Assembly (NCBI RefSeq): GCF_023227765.1
Contig: NZ_JALKBZ010000017.1
Coordinates: forward strand, 1 to 53,019
Direction of reading: 5' to 3'
DNA: 53,019 nucleotides
Origin: Fuchsiella alkaliacetigena
GTDB lineage: Bacteria > Bacillota > Halanaerobiia > Halobacteroidales > Acetohalobiaceae
Below the pieces are notes generated by a model. It made no database searches, was not told the origin of the DNA, and saw only the letters and a program-made list of their open reading frames with translations. Below, piece by piece: positions 25,139-33,674 of this stretch; position 1 is the stretch's first letter; each line of letters begins with the position of its first letter. Position numbers and translations under genes: made by a program.

Positions 25139-25370
25139 CAGATCTGGAATTGTAGGGAGCTAAAAAGAATTTAACTTCCCTAGGCAGTTCTAGATCCTTG
25201 ATGGGTGCTTTTTTGATAAGCGCTTAGCAATTGAATTTTAAGGAAACTTCAAGGAGACTAGGAAGTATGATCTGTATTTGGTCACCTGGATCATACGGAG
25301 TCAGTGGTGAAACCGACCTTGATCTTTTAAGGTTTTTTCTTAAAAGTCAGGGGATCTAGAATCAGGGAGG
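25139..25370 (+). ncRNA. Leader RNA B: pseudoknotted core inside an RBS decoy switch
   Basis: The core matches leader A: TATGATC (25266-25272) with GATCATA (25289-25295), loop TCACC (25282-25286) with GGTGA (25306-25310), and an enclosing stem TCAAGG (25249) with CCTTGA (25317). The stem CCTTGA...AAG (25317-25331) can instead pair with 25339-25352, but no T-run follows. Upstream, GATCTGGAATTG (25141-25152) pairs with CAGTTCTAGATC (25185-25196) and TAGGGAG with CTTCCCTA. The same right strand can pair with the RBS region: TTCTAGATCC (25188-25197) with GGATCTAGAA (25352-25361), and CTTCCCT (25175-25181) with the Shine-Dalgarno AGGGAGG (25364-25370). The two states exclude each other, so translation control is likely. 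Confidence 0.7.
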
Positions 25371-25378
25371 TGCTTTTA

Positions 25379-25855
25379 ATGATGGATATTAATAAAGTTT
25401 TTACTTTGAGTTCTATATTGTTGTTGATAATAATTTTTTTAGCTATACCTAGCTTAGCTTTGGCTGAGGAAGAAGGAACTAGTGAGGACTTTCGAATATT
25501 AGTTCAGGTCTTAGCTCCGCAAAGTATTGAGATTGAAGAAGATATAGATTTCGGTGCTGTTTCTCACAACTCAGGTGAAGTAGAAGCAGAAACTACAGCC
25601 GAAGTCACGGGTGAACCCGAGACAGATTATTCAGCTAGCATTGAGCATGAGGATGGTATAGTTTTTTTAAATCATTTTGAAAAAGAAGATAGCTTAGAAG
25701 TTAAGTTAGTTATTGATGACTCAGAAGTAGGTCCTTTAGATGAGGAAGGAAAAGATAGCTTTACAATTTACGCTACTTTAAAAGAGTTTGACCTTAATCA
25801 GACTGCTGGCGAATATAGTGGTATAGCTACTGTTACTATAGCTTATAGTGATTAG
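25379..25855 (+). CDS. Secreted pilin subunit, DUF4402-like, separately transcribed
   Basis: This 158-residue secreted protein has a signal peptide with a long hydrophobic core (about 10-29, cleavage after ALA). The acidic mature part has the DUF4402 pattern VLAPQSIEIEEDIDFGAV near residues 44-61, and ends GEYSGIATVTIAYSD. ATG 25379 (or the adjacent ATG 25382) has GGGAGG eight bases upstream; an in-frame GTG 25370 lies inside that site. The gene has its own promoter and the leader RNA B, so its regulation differs from that of the operon. It may be an alternative or major subunit. Confidence 0.75.
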   Translation: MMDINKVFTLSSILLLIIIFLAIPSLALAEEEGTSEDFRILVQVLAPQSIEIEEDIDFGAVSHNSGEVEAETTAEVTGEPETDYSASIEHEDGIVFLNHFEKEDSLEVKLVIDDSEVGPLDEEGKDSFTIYATLKEFDLNQTAGEYSGIATVTIAYSD

Positions 25856-25895
25856 TTTTTAAATTTATTGATAAATTAAAATTGAAGATTAGAAC

Positions 25896-25928
25896 AATCT
25901 CCTTGTTTATTGAGGGGATTTTATTATT
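25896..25928 (+). terminator. Terminator after the pilus locus
   Basis: AATCTCCT (25896-25903) pairs with AGGGGATT (25913-25920) with one G-U pair, followed by an interrupted T-rich stretch. Confidence 0.6.
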
Positions 25929-26040
25929 TGGATAATAAATTATATTTTTATCAGGCTTATTTTTGGTTCAAAACTTAAAGATATGATAGGTTTGACGTAA
26001 TAAATTTATTGATGGCTAAATTTGTCTAGGTAACTTCGTT

Positions 26041-27396
26041 TTAACCCTTTAAAGTAGCGAGTGGTTTCAATTTAGCTATCGGTTCAGCTAAGCCGGTTTT
26101 GACTAAAGAATCAATAACTAAACTGATATCTTTATAGGCTAGTGGTGATTCATCGAGCAGTTTATCGTTAGTGCCCGAAACTACCGTTACTCCCTTAATG
26201 CTATTTAAATGTTCTTCTCGGCTGATATCTTGTTTAGCCTGTCTACGGCTCATCTTGCGGCCAGCTCCATGAGCTACTGATTCTAAAGATAATTGATTGC
26301 TTTCTGAAGAAGCACTTTGAACAATATAGCTGGCTGTACCCATTGAACCGGGAATTAAAGCTACTCCTCCAGGAGCTAACTTAGTTGCTCCCTTGCGGTG
26401 TACTAATAGCTCTTTCTCGGTATCTTCGATAAGATGACTTTCTTTTTTGACTATGTTATGGGCCAGATCATAATAAAGTTTTAAATCACCTCTAGCAGTT
26501 GAACCGCCTAAAAAATCACTAACTAAGTTGCGGAGTTGATGAGTAAGCAGCTGTCGATTGGCAAAGGCGAAATTAGCTGCACAGGCCATAGCTTGTAGAT
26601 AGTAATGTCCTTGCGGTGATTGGATTGGGAAAGAGGCTAAGTTTTTATTAGGTAGCTGGAAATCGTACTTGCTGATTCTATCTTTAGCCGATTTAATGTA
26701 GTCTTTAGCAATTTGATGACCAAAACCACGCGAACCAGTGTGAATCATAAATACTATTTGTCCTTCTTCTAGCCTTTCTTCTTCAACAAATAGCTTCTCA
26801 ATGACTTGGATCTCTATAAAATGGTTACCCGAACCTAAAGTAGCTAACTGCTTTCGACCTCGTTTAAGCGCTTTATTGGAGACCTGTTCTGGATTAGCAT
26901 TATCTAGTTGTCCTTCCTCTTCAGTGCACTTAATATCGTTGTAGTCCCCAAAGTCAAAATTACCGATTAAAAAAGGTAATCCTTGGCTAACTATCTTTTT
27001 AAATTCCTGTTTACTAAACTTAAATTTGGATTTACCACCTAAACCGGCTGAAATATTAGCTCGAAACTCATTAATAAGTCCTCCTAAATGTTCCTTGGCT
27101 TGCGAGTATTGTAAATTACTGCTTAATAGTCTGACTCCACAGTTAATATCGAAACCTACCGCTCCGGGAGAGACTATTCCTTCTTCTAAATCACAGGCTA
27201 AAACGCCACCAATAGGCAGTCCATAGCCTTGGTGAATATCGGGTAGACCTACTACGCTAACGGCTCCAGGCAGTTTGCTAGCATTGAGTAATTGTTTAAG
27301 GGCCGTATTTTCTATTTGTTTATAAATTTCTGGGCTGGCAAAGAGTTTTACTTCGCAATTTCTATCCTCTTTAGCTGCAAAGCTATAGTATTTCAT
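26041..27396 (-). CDS. rtcB: RNA-splicing ligase RtcB
   Basis: This 451-residue GTP- and Mn-dependent RNA ligase joins 2',3'-cyclic phosphate and 5'-OH RNA ends. Family motifs are LPDIHQGYGLPIGGV, GAVGFDINCGVR (metal-binding Asp/Cys), GSGNHFIE, IHTGSRGFGHQ and HGAGRKMSR, the last with the histidine that takes GMP. Start at 27396 (in-frame second ATG of the longer frame) has AAAGGAG ten bases upstream. It is a single-gene unit converging with the pilus locus; no archease gene is adjacent. Role in RNA repair rather than tRNA splicing is usual in bacteria. Confidence 0.95.
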   Translation of the reverse strand: MKYYSFAAKEDRNCEVKLFASPEIYKQIENTALKQLLNASKLPGAVSVVGLPDIHQGYGLPIGGVLACDLEEGIVSPGAVGFDINCGVRLLSSNLQYSQAKEHLGGLINEFRANISAGLGGKSKFKFSKQEFKKIVSQGLPFLIGNFDFGDYNDIKCTEEEGQLDNANPEQVSNKALKRGRKQLATLGSGNHFIEIQVIEKLFVEEERLEEGQIVFMIHTGSRGFGHQIAKDYIKSAKDRISKYDFQLPNKNLASFPIQSPQGHYYLQAMACAANFAFANRQLLTHQLRNLVSDFLGGSTARGDLKLYYDLAHNIVKKESHLIEDTEKELLVHRKGATKLAPGGVALIPGSMGTASYIVQSASSESNQLSLESVAHGAGRKMSRRQAKQDISREEHLNSIKGVTVVSGTNDKLLDESPLAYKDISLVIDSLVKTGLAEPIAKLKPLATLKG

Positions 27397-27481
27397 TATT
27401 TGAACACTCCTTTCTTGATAATAGTTTAACATTTTTTAATCATAAAGCCAAGCTATGACTGCTCAAAAAAATATCTTTTTA

Positions 27482-27525
27482 TTATGCAAAAACTACTTGC
27501 ATAAAGCAAATAAATATTGTATAAT
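27482..27525 (+). promoter_or_regulatory. Promoter of the glutamate synthase operon with inverted repeat
   Basis: -35 TTGCAT (27497-27502), 17-base spacer, -10 TATAAT (27520-27525). TTATGCAA (27482-27489) and TTGCATAA (27497-27504) form a perfect 8-base inverted repeat over the -35 element, a candidate operator. Confidence 0.75.
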
Positions 27526-27575
27526 AAACTTAATATGAAATACGTTTTTATATTATGAAAAGAGAGGTGGAATAG

Positions 27576-28670
27576 ATGGTAAACAGACAAGAAAAGGTAC
27601 TTTCGGGTTGTGCAATTAGTGGAATTTTAAATAGAAAAGGCAAGAAGTTTTCCGGTAGAGAGATTATAGACTCTATTGCGTTGATGCATGATCGCTCTAA
27701 CGGCATGGGAGGTGGTTTTGCTGCCTACGGTATTTATCCGGAACGCAAGGATGAATATGCTATTCATTTATTTTATGATGATTTAGAGGCTAAAAATAAA
27801 GTGGAAAAATTTTTGAACTGTCACTTTGATATTTCAGTAGGAGAGGTAGTGCCTACCAGAGAGATCAGTAGTATAGAGGACTCTCCTCTGATTTGGCGTT
27901 ATTTCAGTAAGCCAGAAGAACAAAAGCTCTCAGCGTCAGGTCTGGAGGAGGATGAATATGTAGCTCAGTGCGTAATGAATATTAACTCTGATTATCAGGG
28001 AGCCTTTGTAGTTTCTAGCGGTAAAAATATGGGAGTTTTCAAAGGGGTAGGTTACCCGGAAGAAATAGGCGAGTTTTATAAGTTAGAGGAGTATGAGGCT
28101 TACTTATGGACGGCTCACGGCAGATTTCCTACTAATACACCAGGCTGGTGGGGTGGTGCTCATCCGTTTACTCTTTTGGACTGGTCTATTGTCCATAATG
28201 GAGAGATCTCTTCTTACGGAGCAAATAAGCGTTATTTAGAGATGTTTGGTTATAAGTGTAGTATGATGACCGATACGGAGGCGATTACTTATCTTTTTGA
28301 TCTGATGTTAAGAAAACATGATTTGCCTTTGGAGGTGGCTGTTAAAGCGGTAGCAGCTCCACTATGGAGTGAGATAGAAAGAATGGAAGTAGAAGAACAA
28401 CAGCTTGTTAAGTCGATTCGTCAGGTCTATAGTAGTGCTTTGTTGAACGGGCCCTTTTCTATTATTCTAGGTCATCAAAACGGCTTTATTGCTCTCAACG
28501 ATCGGATTAAGCTAAGACCTTTGGTGGTGGCTGAAGATGAAGAAAGAATCTATGTGGCTAGTGAGGAGTCAGCTATTCGAGAGATATGTGCTGATCCGGA
28601 TAAAGTTTGGAGTCCTCGCGGTGGAGAAGCAGTGATTGGATTATTAGAAGGAAGGAGTGAGATAGAATGA
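27576..28670 (+). CDS. Glutamate synthase, class II glutamine amidotransferase subunit
   Basis: This 364-residue protein supplies ammonia from glutamine to the synthase subunit. The likely catalytic cysteine is in LSGCAISGIL near residue 12, which would become N-terminal after removal of a short propeptide. The amidotransferase features GRFPTNTPGWWGGAHPF and WSIVHNGEISSYGANKRYLE are clear. It overlaps the next gene (ATGA). This separate-subunit arrangement is the archaeal/thermophile type, unlike the large GltB of many bacteria. GAGAGGTGG precedes ATG 27576. Confidence 0.9.
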   Translation: MVNRQEKVLSGCAISGILNRKGKKFSGREIIDSIALMHDRSNGMGGGFAAYGIYPERKDEYAIHLFYDDLEAKNKVEKFLNCHFDISVGEVVPTREISSIEDSPLIWRYFSKPEEQKLSASGLEEDEYVAQCVMNINSDYQGAFVVSSGKNMGVFKGVGYPEEIGEFYKLEEYEAYLWTAHGRFPTNTPGWWGGAHPFTLLDWSIVHNGEISSYGANKRYLEMFGYKCSMMTDTEAITYLFDLMLRKHDLPLEVAVKAVAAPLWSEIERMEVEEQQLVKSIRQVYSSALLNGPFSIILGHQNGFIALNDRIKLRPLVVAEDEERIYVASEESAIREICADPDKVWSPRGGEAVIGLLEGRSEIE

Positions 28671-30169
28671 GTTTAAACTATAGATGTCCAGAGTTTTTGG
28701 TGGAGCGGGTAGAGAGTAACTGTATAGAGTGCCAGGCTTGTGAACGACAGTGTGCTAATGAAGTCCACTTTTATGATCAGGACTTTGAGAAAATGAGGGC
28801 TAAGGATGAAAACTGCGTGAACTGTCATCGCTGTGTAGTAATCTGTCCTACTAATGCTATTGGAATTAGAAAGCATCCTTCTGAGTATAAGGAGAATCAT
28901 AACTGGACGGCGGGAATGATTAATAATATTCAAAAGCAGGCTGAAAGTGGGGGAGTGCTGTTAAGCGGAATGGGCAATCCTACTAAAAAGAAGATTTATT
29001 GGGATCATCTGCTGCTCAATGCTAGTCAGGTAACTAATCCTTCTATTGATCCTTTAAGAGAACCGATGGAACTAAAGACCTTTTTAGGTCGTAAGCCTAG
29101 TAAGTTAGAGTTTGATGAGGAAGAGCAGATTAAGGATTTGCCGCCTCAACTGGAGTTATCAGCGCCAATTATGTTTGGAGCTATGTCCTTTGGTTCGATC
29201 AGTATTAATGCCTGTAAGTCCTTAGCTCGAGCGGCTAGTGAGGTAGGAATTATCTATAATACTGGTGAAGGGGGCTTACATGAGGATTTACGTCAATATG
29301 GTGAAAATACTATGGTGCAGGTTGCTTCCGGTAGATTTGGAGTTAATCAGGACTACTTAGAGGCTGGAGCTGGAATTGAGATCAAGATTGGCCAGGGAGC
29401 TAAACCGGGAATTGGAGGTCATCTGCCGGGAGAAAAGGTAGGGCCCGAAGTCTCTAAAACTAGAATGATTCCTGAAGGAACAGATGCTTTATCTCCAGCT
29501 CCTCATCACGATATTTATTCCATCGAGGATTTACGCCAGTTAATATATGCTCTTAAGGAAGCTACAGATTATCAGAAGCCGGTCTCAGTTAAGATCTCAG
29601 CAGTGCATAACTCAGCCGCTATTGCTTCAGGGATTGCTACTGCTGGAGCTGATATTATTACTATCGATGGCTATCGAGGAGGTACCGGGGCAGCGCCGAC
29701 TATGATTCGAGATAATGTAGGAATTCCTATTGAATTAGCTCTAGCAGCAGTGGATGATCGTTTACGGGAAGAAGGTTTGCGTAATCAGGTATCTCTAGTA
29801 GTTAGTGGTTCAGTTAGAAATAGTGCTGATGTGGTAAAGGCGATAGCTTTAGGAGCTGATGCTGTCTATATTGCTTCGGCAGCCTTGATCTCTTTAGGCT
29901 GTCATATGTGTCAGAGCTGTTATACCGGTAAGTGCAACTGGGGAATTGCTACTCAAGAGCCGGAACTAGTGAAGCGTTTAAATCCTGAAGTAGGCTTTGA
30001 GCGAGCTAAGAACTTAATTGAAGGTTGGGCCCATGAGATTAAAGAGATGCTGGGCGGAATGGGAATTAATGCCTTAGAGAGTCTGCGCGGTAATAGATTG
30101 ATGTTGCGGGGGATTGACTTGACTGATAGGGAGTTGGAGATTTTAGGTGTTAAATTAGCTGGAGAGTAA
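28667..30169 (+). CDS. gltB: Glutamate synthase, FMN-binding catalytic subunit with ferredoxin domain
   Basis: This 500-residue protein makes glutamate from 2-oxoglutarate and ammonia. Residues about 15-70 carry two ferredoxin clusters (CIECQACERQC and CVNCHRCVVICP). The FMN TIM-barrel follows, with FGAMSFGSIS, GEGGLHED, KIGQGAKPGIGGHLPG, SVKISAVH and ITIDGYRGGTGAAP. A late cysteine cluster, CHMCQSCYTGKC, fits the [3Fe-4S] binding region of glutamate synthases. It overlaps the amidotransferase gene and is followed by two electron-transfer subunits. Confidence 0.93.
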   Translation: MSLNYRCPEFLVERVESNCIECQACERQCANEVHFYDQDFEKMRAKDENCVNCHRCVVICPTNAIGIRKHPSEYKENHNWTAGMINNIQKQAESGGVLLSGMGNPTKKKIYWDHLLLNASQVTNPSIDPLREPMELKTFLGRKPSKLEFDEEEQIKDLPPQLELSAPIMFGAMSFGSISINACKSLARAASEVGIIYNTGEGGLHEDLRQYGENTMVQVASGRFGVNQDYLEAGAGIEIKIGQGAKPGIGGHLPGEKVGPEVSKTRMIPEGTDALSPAPHHDIYSIEDLRQLIYALKEATDYQKPVSVKISAVHNSAAIASGIATAGADIITIDGYRGGTGAAPTMIRDNVGIPIELALAAVDDRLREEGLRNQVSLVVSGSVRNSADVVKAIALGADAVYIASAALISLGCHMCQSCYTGKCNWGIATQEPELVKRLNPEVGFERAKNLIEGWAHEIKEMLGGMGINALESLRGNRLMLRGIDLTDRELEILGVKLAGE

Positions 30170-30232
30170 ATTTAATGAAACAATATTGGTATATTGTTTT
30201 ATGAGAAAAAGTTAATTCAAGGAGGAGTTTCA

Positions 30233-30688
30233 ATGAAGCGAATTTATGCTAAAGAAGAGTACTGTCTAGGCTGTAAACTTTGTGAGGTTTACTGTGTAAC
30301 TAGTCACTCAGCTTCTAAGGATATTATTAAGGCCCATAAGCTAGAAAGTATTACTCCCCGACTTATTATTGAGTCTAGCGATAACTTATCTTTTGCTTTG
30401 CAATGTAGACATTGTGATGAAGCAGACTGTACTAGAGCCTGTATCACTGGAGCTATGCAAAAAGATGAAGAGACTGGAGTAGTCAACTACGATGAAGAAA
30501 GATGTGTAGGCTGTTGGACCTGTATTATGGCCTGTTCCTTTGGAGTAATTCGCAGAGAGCAGGCAGGAAAGAAGGTAATTGCTAAGTGTGACCTATGTAT
30601 TGAAGAGGAGGCACCAGCCTGTGTTACTAACTGTCCTAACGATGCTCTGGTGCTTGCAGAACGAGCAGAAGAAGAGGGGGTGCAGTAG
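30233..30688 (+). CDS. Multi-cluster 4Fe-4S electron-transfer protein
   Basis: This 151-residue protein of the HycB/DMSO-reductase-B type has four cysteine groups: CLGCKLCEVYC, CRHCDEADCTRAC, CVGCWTCIMAC and CDLC...CVTNCP. It should pass electrons between the flavoprotein encoded next and the synthase subunit. ATG 30233 follows AAGGAGG; the frame is open further upstream, but those residues are not family-like. The FAD oxidoreductase starts five bases after its stop. Confidence 0.88.
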   Translation: MKRIYAKEEYCLGCKLCEVYCVTSHSASKDIIKAHKLESITPRLIIESSDNLSFALQCRHCDEADCTRACITGAMQKDEETGVVNYDEERCVGCWTCIMACSFGVIRREQAGKKVIAKCDLCIEEEAPACVTNCPNDALVLAERAEEEGVQ

Positions 30689-30692
30689 ATTT

Positions 30693-31952
30693 ATGAGTTA
30701 TTTAATTATCGGTAATTCAGCGGCGGGAATTGGAGCTGTGGAAGGTATTAGAGAGGTAGATACTGAGGGAGAGATAACTTTAATTTCTGATGAGCCTTAT
30801 CATAGTTATTCGCGACCTTTAATCTCCTATTATTTAGCGGGGAAGGTTGAAGAAGAAGGAATGAAGTATCGTCCTGATGACTTTTATGAACAGCATCAAG
30901 TAAAGACTAAATTAGGTAAAAAAGTTGTAAGTGTTAATGAAGCAGAGCAGCAGGTTACTTTAGAGTCTGGAGAGCAGTTGGAGTATCAACAGTTACTTTT
31001 GGCTACTGGTGGGACTCCTTTTATTCCGCCAATTAAGGAAGCTGATAAGAAGAATATATATACCTTTATTAAGTTAGATGAGGCTAAAGAGATAGCTAGT
31101 AAAGTAGAGGAGTTGCAGTTAGAAAGAGCGGTTATTTTAGGAGCCGGTTTAATTGGTTTAAAAGCAGCTGAGGCGTTGAGGCAATTAGGAGTTGAAGTAA
31201 CGGTAATTGAACTGGCTAATCAAGTGTTAAGCGCTATTTTAGATGAAGAAGCAGCAGCTTTAGTACAGCAGCATTTGGAAGAGCAGGGGATAGAGTTTAT
31301 TTTTGAGGATACTATTGAGGAGTTTTTAGGGATTGCGGAAGTTGAAGGAGTTAAATTAAAATCAGGTAAAGAGCTTAGGTCTCAACTGGCTATTATAGCT
31401 GTGGGAGTAAGACCTAATGTGGAGTTAGCAACTGGGACTGAGATTGAGATAGAGCAAGGAATTGTGGTTAATCAAAAACAGCAGACTAATATAGAGGGTA
31501 TTTATGCTGCGGGGGATGTCTGCCAGGGCCCTAATCCTCTTCAAAATGAAAACACTGTAGTTCCTATTTGGCCTAATGCTTATAATCAAGGCTTAATAGC
31601 CGGTAAAAATATGGCTGGTGAAAGTGCAGAGTATCAGCAGAACTTCCCTCGAAATTCGATTGGTTTTTTTGGCTTATCTATGATTACTGCCGGCTTGATA
31701 AAGCCTGAAGACGATAGTTACGAGCTTTTAATAAGTAAGTGTGAAGAGTCTAAGTGCTATCAAAAGATAGTCCTAAAAGATAATCAGATTGTAGGCTTTA
31801 TAAGGCTTAACGATGTTGATCGAGCTGGAATTTTGACCGGTCTGCTGAAAGAAGGAGCAGATATAAGTAAAGTAAAGTCTGAACTATTAAGCGATAGCTT
31901 TGGTTATATTTCTTTTGATGAAGAGTGGCGTCAGGCCAAGATTAGTGAGTAG
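30693..31952 (+). CDS. NAD(P)/FAD-dependent oxidoreductase of the glutamate synthase cluster
   Basis: This 419-residue flavoprotein of the pyridine nucleotide-disulfide family resembles the FAD part of NirB and rubredoxin reductases. The FAD-binding GNSAAGIGA near residue 8, LLATGGTPF near 101, the NAD-binding VILGAGLIGLKAAEAL near 145, and IYAAGDVCQG near 270 are all visible. It probably takes electrons from NAD(P)H to the ferredoxin-like subunits. ATG 30693 starts the FAD fold; the frame is open upstream but overlaps the preceding gene. Confidence 0.9.
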   Translation: MSYLIIGNSAAGIGAVEGIREVDTEGEITLISDEPYHSYSRPLISYYLAGKVEEEGMKYRPDDFYEQHQVKTKLGKKVVSVNEAEQQVTLESGEQLEYQQLLLATGGTPFIPPIKEADKKNIYTFIKLDEAKEIASKVEELQLERAVILGAGLIGLKAAEALRQLGVEVTVIELANQVLSAILDEEAAALVQQHLEEQGIEFIFEDTIEEFLGIAEVEGVKLKSGKELRSQLAIIAVGVRPNVELATGTEIEIEQGIVVNQKQQTNIEGIYAAGDVCQGPNPLQNENTVVPIWPNAYNQGLIAGKNMAGESAEYQQNFPRNSIGFFGLSMITAGLIKPEDDSYELLISKCEESKCYQKIVLKDNQIVGFIRLNDVDRAGILTGLLKEGADISKVKSELLSDSFGYISFDEEWRQAKISE

Positions 31953-31966
31953 AGGAGGGTTTAAAG

Positions 31967-32704
31967 ATGGCAAAAATAGATGCGCAAGGAGTTTATTATC
32001 GAGAACTAAATGAGCAGGTTAAGGAGTTAGTTGCGGCAGGAGAAAAGGAGATTATTTTAGATAATGTGAATGGGCAGCGTTATATAGGTGATGGTTTGGC
32101 TAAAGAAGTGAAGATAGAGATCAATGGTACGCCGGGAAATGACCTAGCTGCTTTTACTGATGGAGTGGAGCTAGTAGTGAACGGTAATGGTCAGGATGGA
32201 ATTGCTAATACTATGAATGCTGGCAAGTTAGTTATTCACGGCAATGCTGGTGATATTTTGGGCTATTCAATGCGCGGTGGTAAGGTCTATATTAAGGGTG
32301 ATGTAGGTTATCGAGTAGGTATTCATATGAAAGGTTATCAACAGCAGCAGCCAACTATTATTGTGGGCGGAACTGCTGGCGATTTCTTTGGTGAGTATAT
32401 GGCGGGGGGACGTTTGATTTTACTAGGTTTGAAGAGCGGGCCCGCTGAGGCTGTAATTGGTAATCACGTAGGAGTAGGAATGCACGGAGGAGAGATTTAT
32501 ATTCGCGGTACTGTAGAAGACTATCAAGTCGGTTTAGAAGTTCAGGTTAGCGAGGCTACTGCGGGAGAGTTAGAGGAGTTAAGAGAGTACTTAGCTGATT
32601 ACTGTCAAGAATTTGATTTAGATTTAGAGGAGGTAATGGCAGCTAAGTTTTCTAAATTAGCTCCTGTTTCTAGCCGACCATATGGTAATATGTATGCTTA
32701 TTAG
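31967..32704 (+). CDS. Glutamate synthase GXGXG-domain subunit
   Basis: This 245-residue right-handed beta-helix protein corresponds to the C-terminal alpha domain of large GltB. Repeated turns GNGQDGIANTMNAG, GNAGDILGYSMRGG, GTAGDFFGEYMAGG, GVGMHGGEIYIRG show the family. It is structural and probably links the amidotransferase and synthase subunits. GAGGAGGG lies before ATG 31967. It closes the five-gene operon. Confidence 0.9.
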   Translation: MAKIDAQGVYYRELNEQVKELVAAGEKEIILDNVNGQRYIGDGLAKEVKIEINGTPGNDLAAFTDGVELVVNGNGQDGIANTMNAGKLVIHGNAGDILGYSMRGGKVYIKGDVGYRVGIHMKGYQQQQPTIIVGGTAGDFFGEYMAGGRLILLGLKSGPAEAVIGNHVGVGMHGGEIYIRGTVEDYQVGLEVQVSEATAGELEELREYLADYCQEFDLDLEEVMAAKFSKLAPVSSRPYGNMYAY

Positions 32705-32713
32705 TACTTAGGG

Positions 32714-32743
32714 TGAGTGTGAGTATTCAACTTCTCACACTCA
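32714..32743. terminator. Hairpin between the glt operon and the IclR gene
   Basis: TGAGTGTGAG (32714-32723) pairs perfectly with CTCACACTCA (32734-32743). There is no clear T-run, so termination is possible but not certain. Confidence 0.5.
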
Positions 32744-32791
32744 TATTAAGTTTAGCAGTTAGTAATTCTGGATTTGTGTAGGAGGTAAATT

Positions 32792-33565
32792 ATGCGTAAA
32801 GCACCTAATAACTTAGTCAAATCTTTAAATAAGGCTATCAATGTTTTAGAGGAGTTAGGGAAGTATGAACATGGTTTAAGGCTAACTGAACTAAGTGATA
32901 ATTTAGGCTTGCATAAAAGTTCAGTCCATAGACTACTATCTACTTTAGCTTATCGGGGCTTAGTTGAGCAGGAACAGGATACTAATAAGTATAAACTAGG
33001 TTTAAAAATTTTTGAATTAGGGAGTAGAATATTTAATGACTTAGAAATTCGAGAGTATGCTAGCGATTATTTAAAAGAAATGGTTGATAGAGTTGGTGAA
33101 GCTGCTCACTTAGTGGTTCTCGACCAAGGTGAAGTTCTTTATTTGCATAAAGTAGAAAGCCCTAAAACTATCAGAATGCATTCGGAAGTAGGGAGAAGAG
33201 CTTCAGCTCACTGCACTGCGGCTGGCAAGGTGATTTTAGCTTACTTGGCAGAGGAAGAAGTTAATGAAATTCTGGAGATCAAAGGCTTGACTCAGTATAC
33301 TGAAAATACTATTACTGAAATAGCAACTTTTAAACAGCAGCTAGAATCAATTAGAACTAAAAGTTATGCTATTGATAGGGAGGAGCATCAGCTAGGAATA
33401 TGTTGCATAGCAGCTCCAATTTTTGATTATACAGAGCAGGTAGTAGCTGCTGTTAGCTTATCGGGCCCGACTATAAGGATTACTAGAGATAGAATTCCAG
33501 AATTAGCAACTTTGGTGAAGAAGACTACTCAGCAAATTTCTAGTCGCTTGGGTTATAATAAATAA
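32792..33565 (+). CDS. IclR-family transcriptional regulator
   Basis: This 257-residue regulator has an N-terminal winged helix (LSKNAINVLEEL-like start, LTELSDNLGLHKSSVHRLLSTLAYRGLVEQ, residues about 12-70) and a C-terminal effector domain (GEAAHLVVLDQGEVLYLHKVES; AHCTAAGKVILAYL; QLGICCIAAPIFD). It lies 87 bases after the glt operon and has its own RBS (AGGAGG). Target unknown; the inverted repeat at the glt promoter is one candidate. A terminator follows. Confidence 0.93.
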   Translation: MRKAPNNLVKSLNKAINVLEELGKYEHGLRLTELSDNLGLHKSSVHRLLSTLAYRGLVEQEQDTNKYKLGLKIFELGSRIFNDLEIREYASDYLKEMVDRVGEAAHLVVLDQGEVLYLHKVESPKTIRMHSEVGRRASAHCTAAGKVILAYLAEEEVNEILEIKGLTQYTENTITEIATFKQQLESIRTKSYAIDREEHQLGICCIAAPIFDYTEQVVAAVSLSGPTIRITRDRIPELATLVKKTTQQISSRLGYNK

Positions 33566-33575
33566 TATTGTGAAG

Positions 33576-33604
33576 GAGTTGATCGTTAAGATTGACTCTT
33601 TTTT
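33576..33604 (+). terminator. Terminator after the IclR gene
   Basis: GAGTTGATC (33576-33584) pairs with GATTGACTC (33590-33598) with two G-U pairs, then six Ts. Confidence 0.8.
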
Positions 33605-33611
33605 AGATAGA

Positions 33612-33641
33612 TTGGATTATTAAGCCAAAATGTATTATAAT
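33612..33641 (+). promoter_or_regulatory. Promoter of fxsA
   Basis: -35 TTGGAT (33612-33617), 18-base spacer, -10 TATAAT (33636-33641), 34 bases before the gene start. Confidence 0.65.
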
Positions 33642-33674
33642 AAGAGGTACTAACTATTGGAGAAGGTGAAATTG

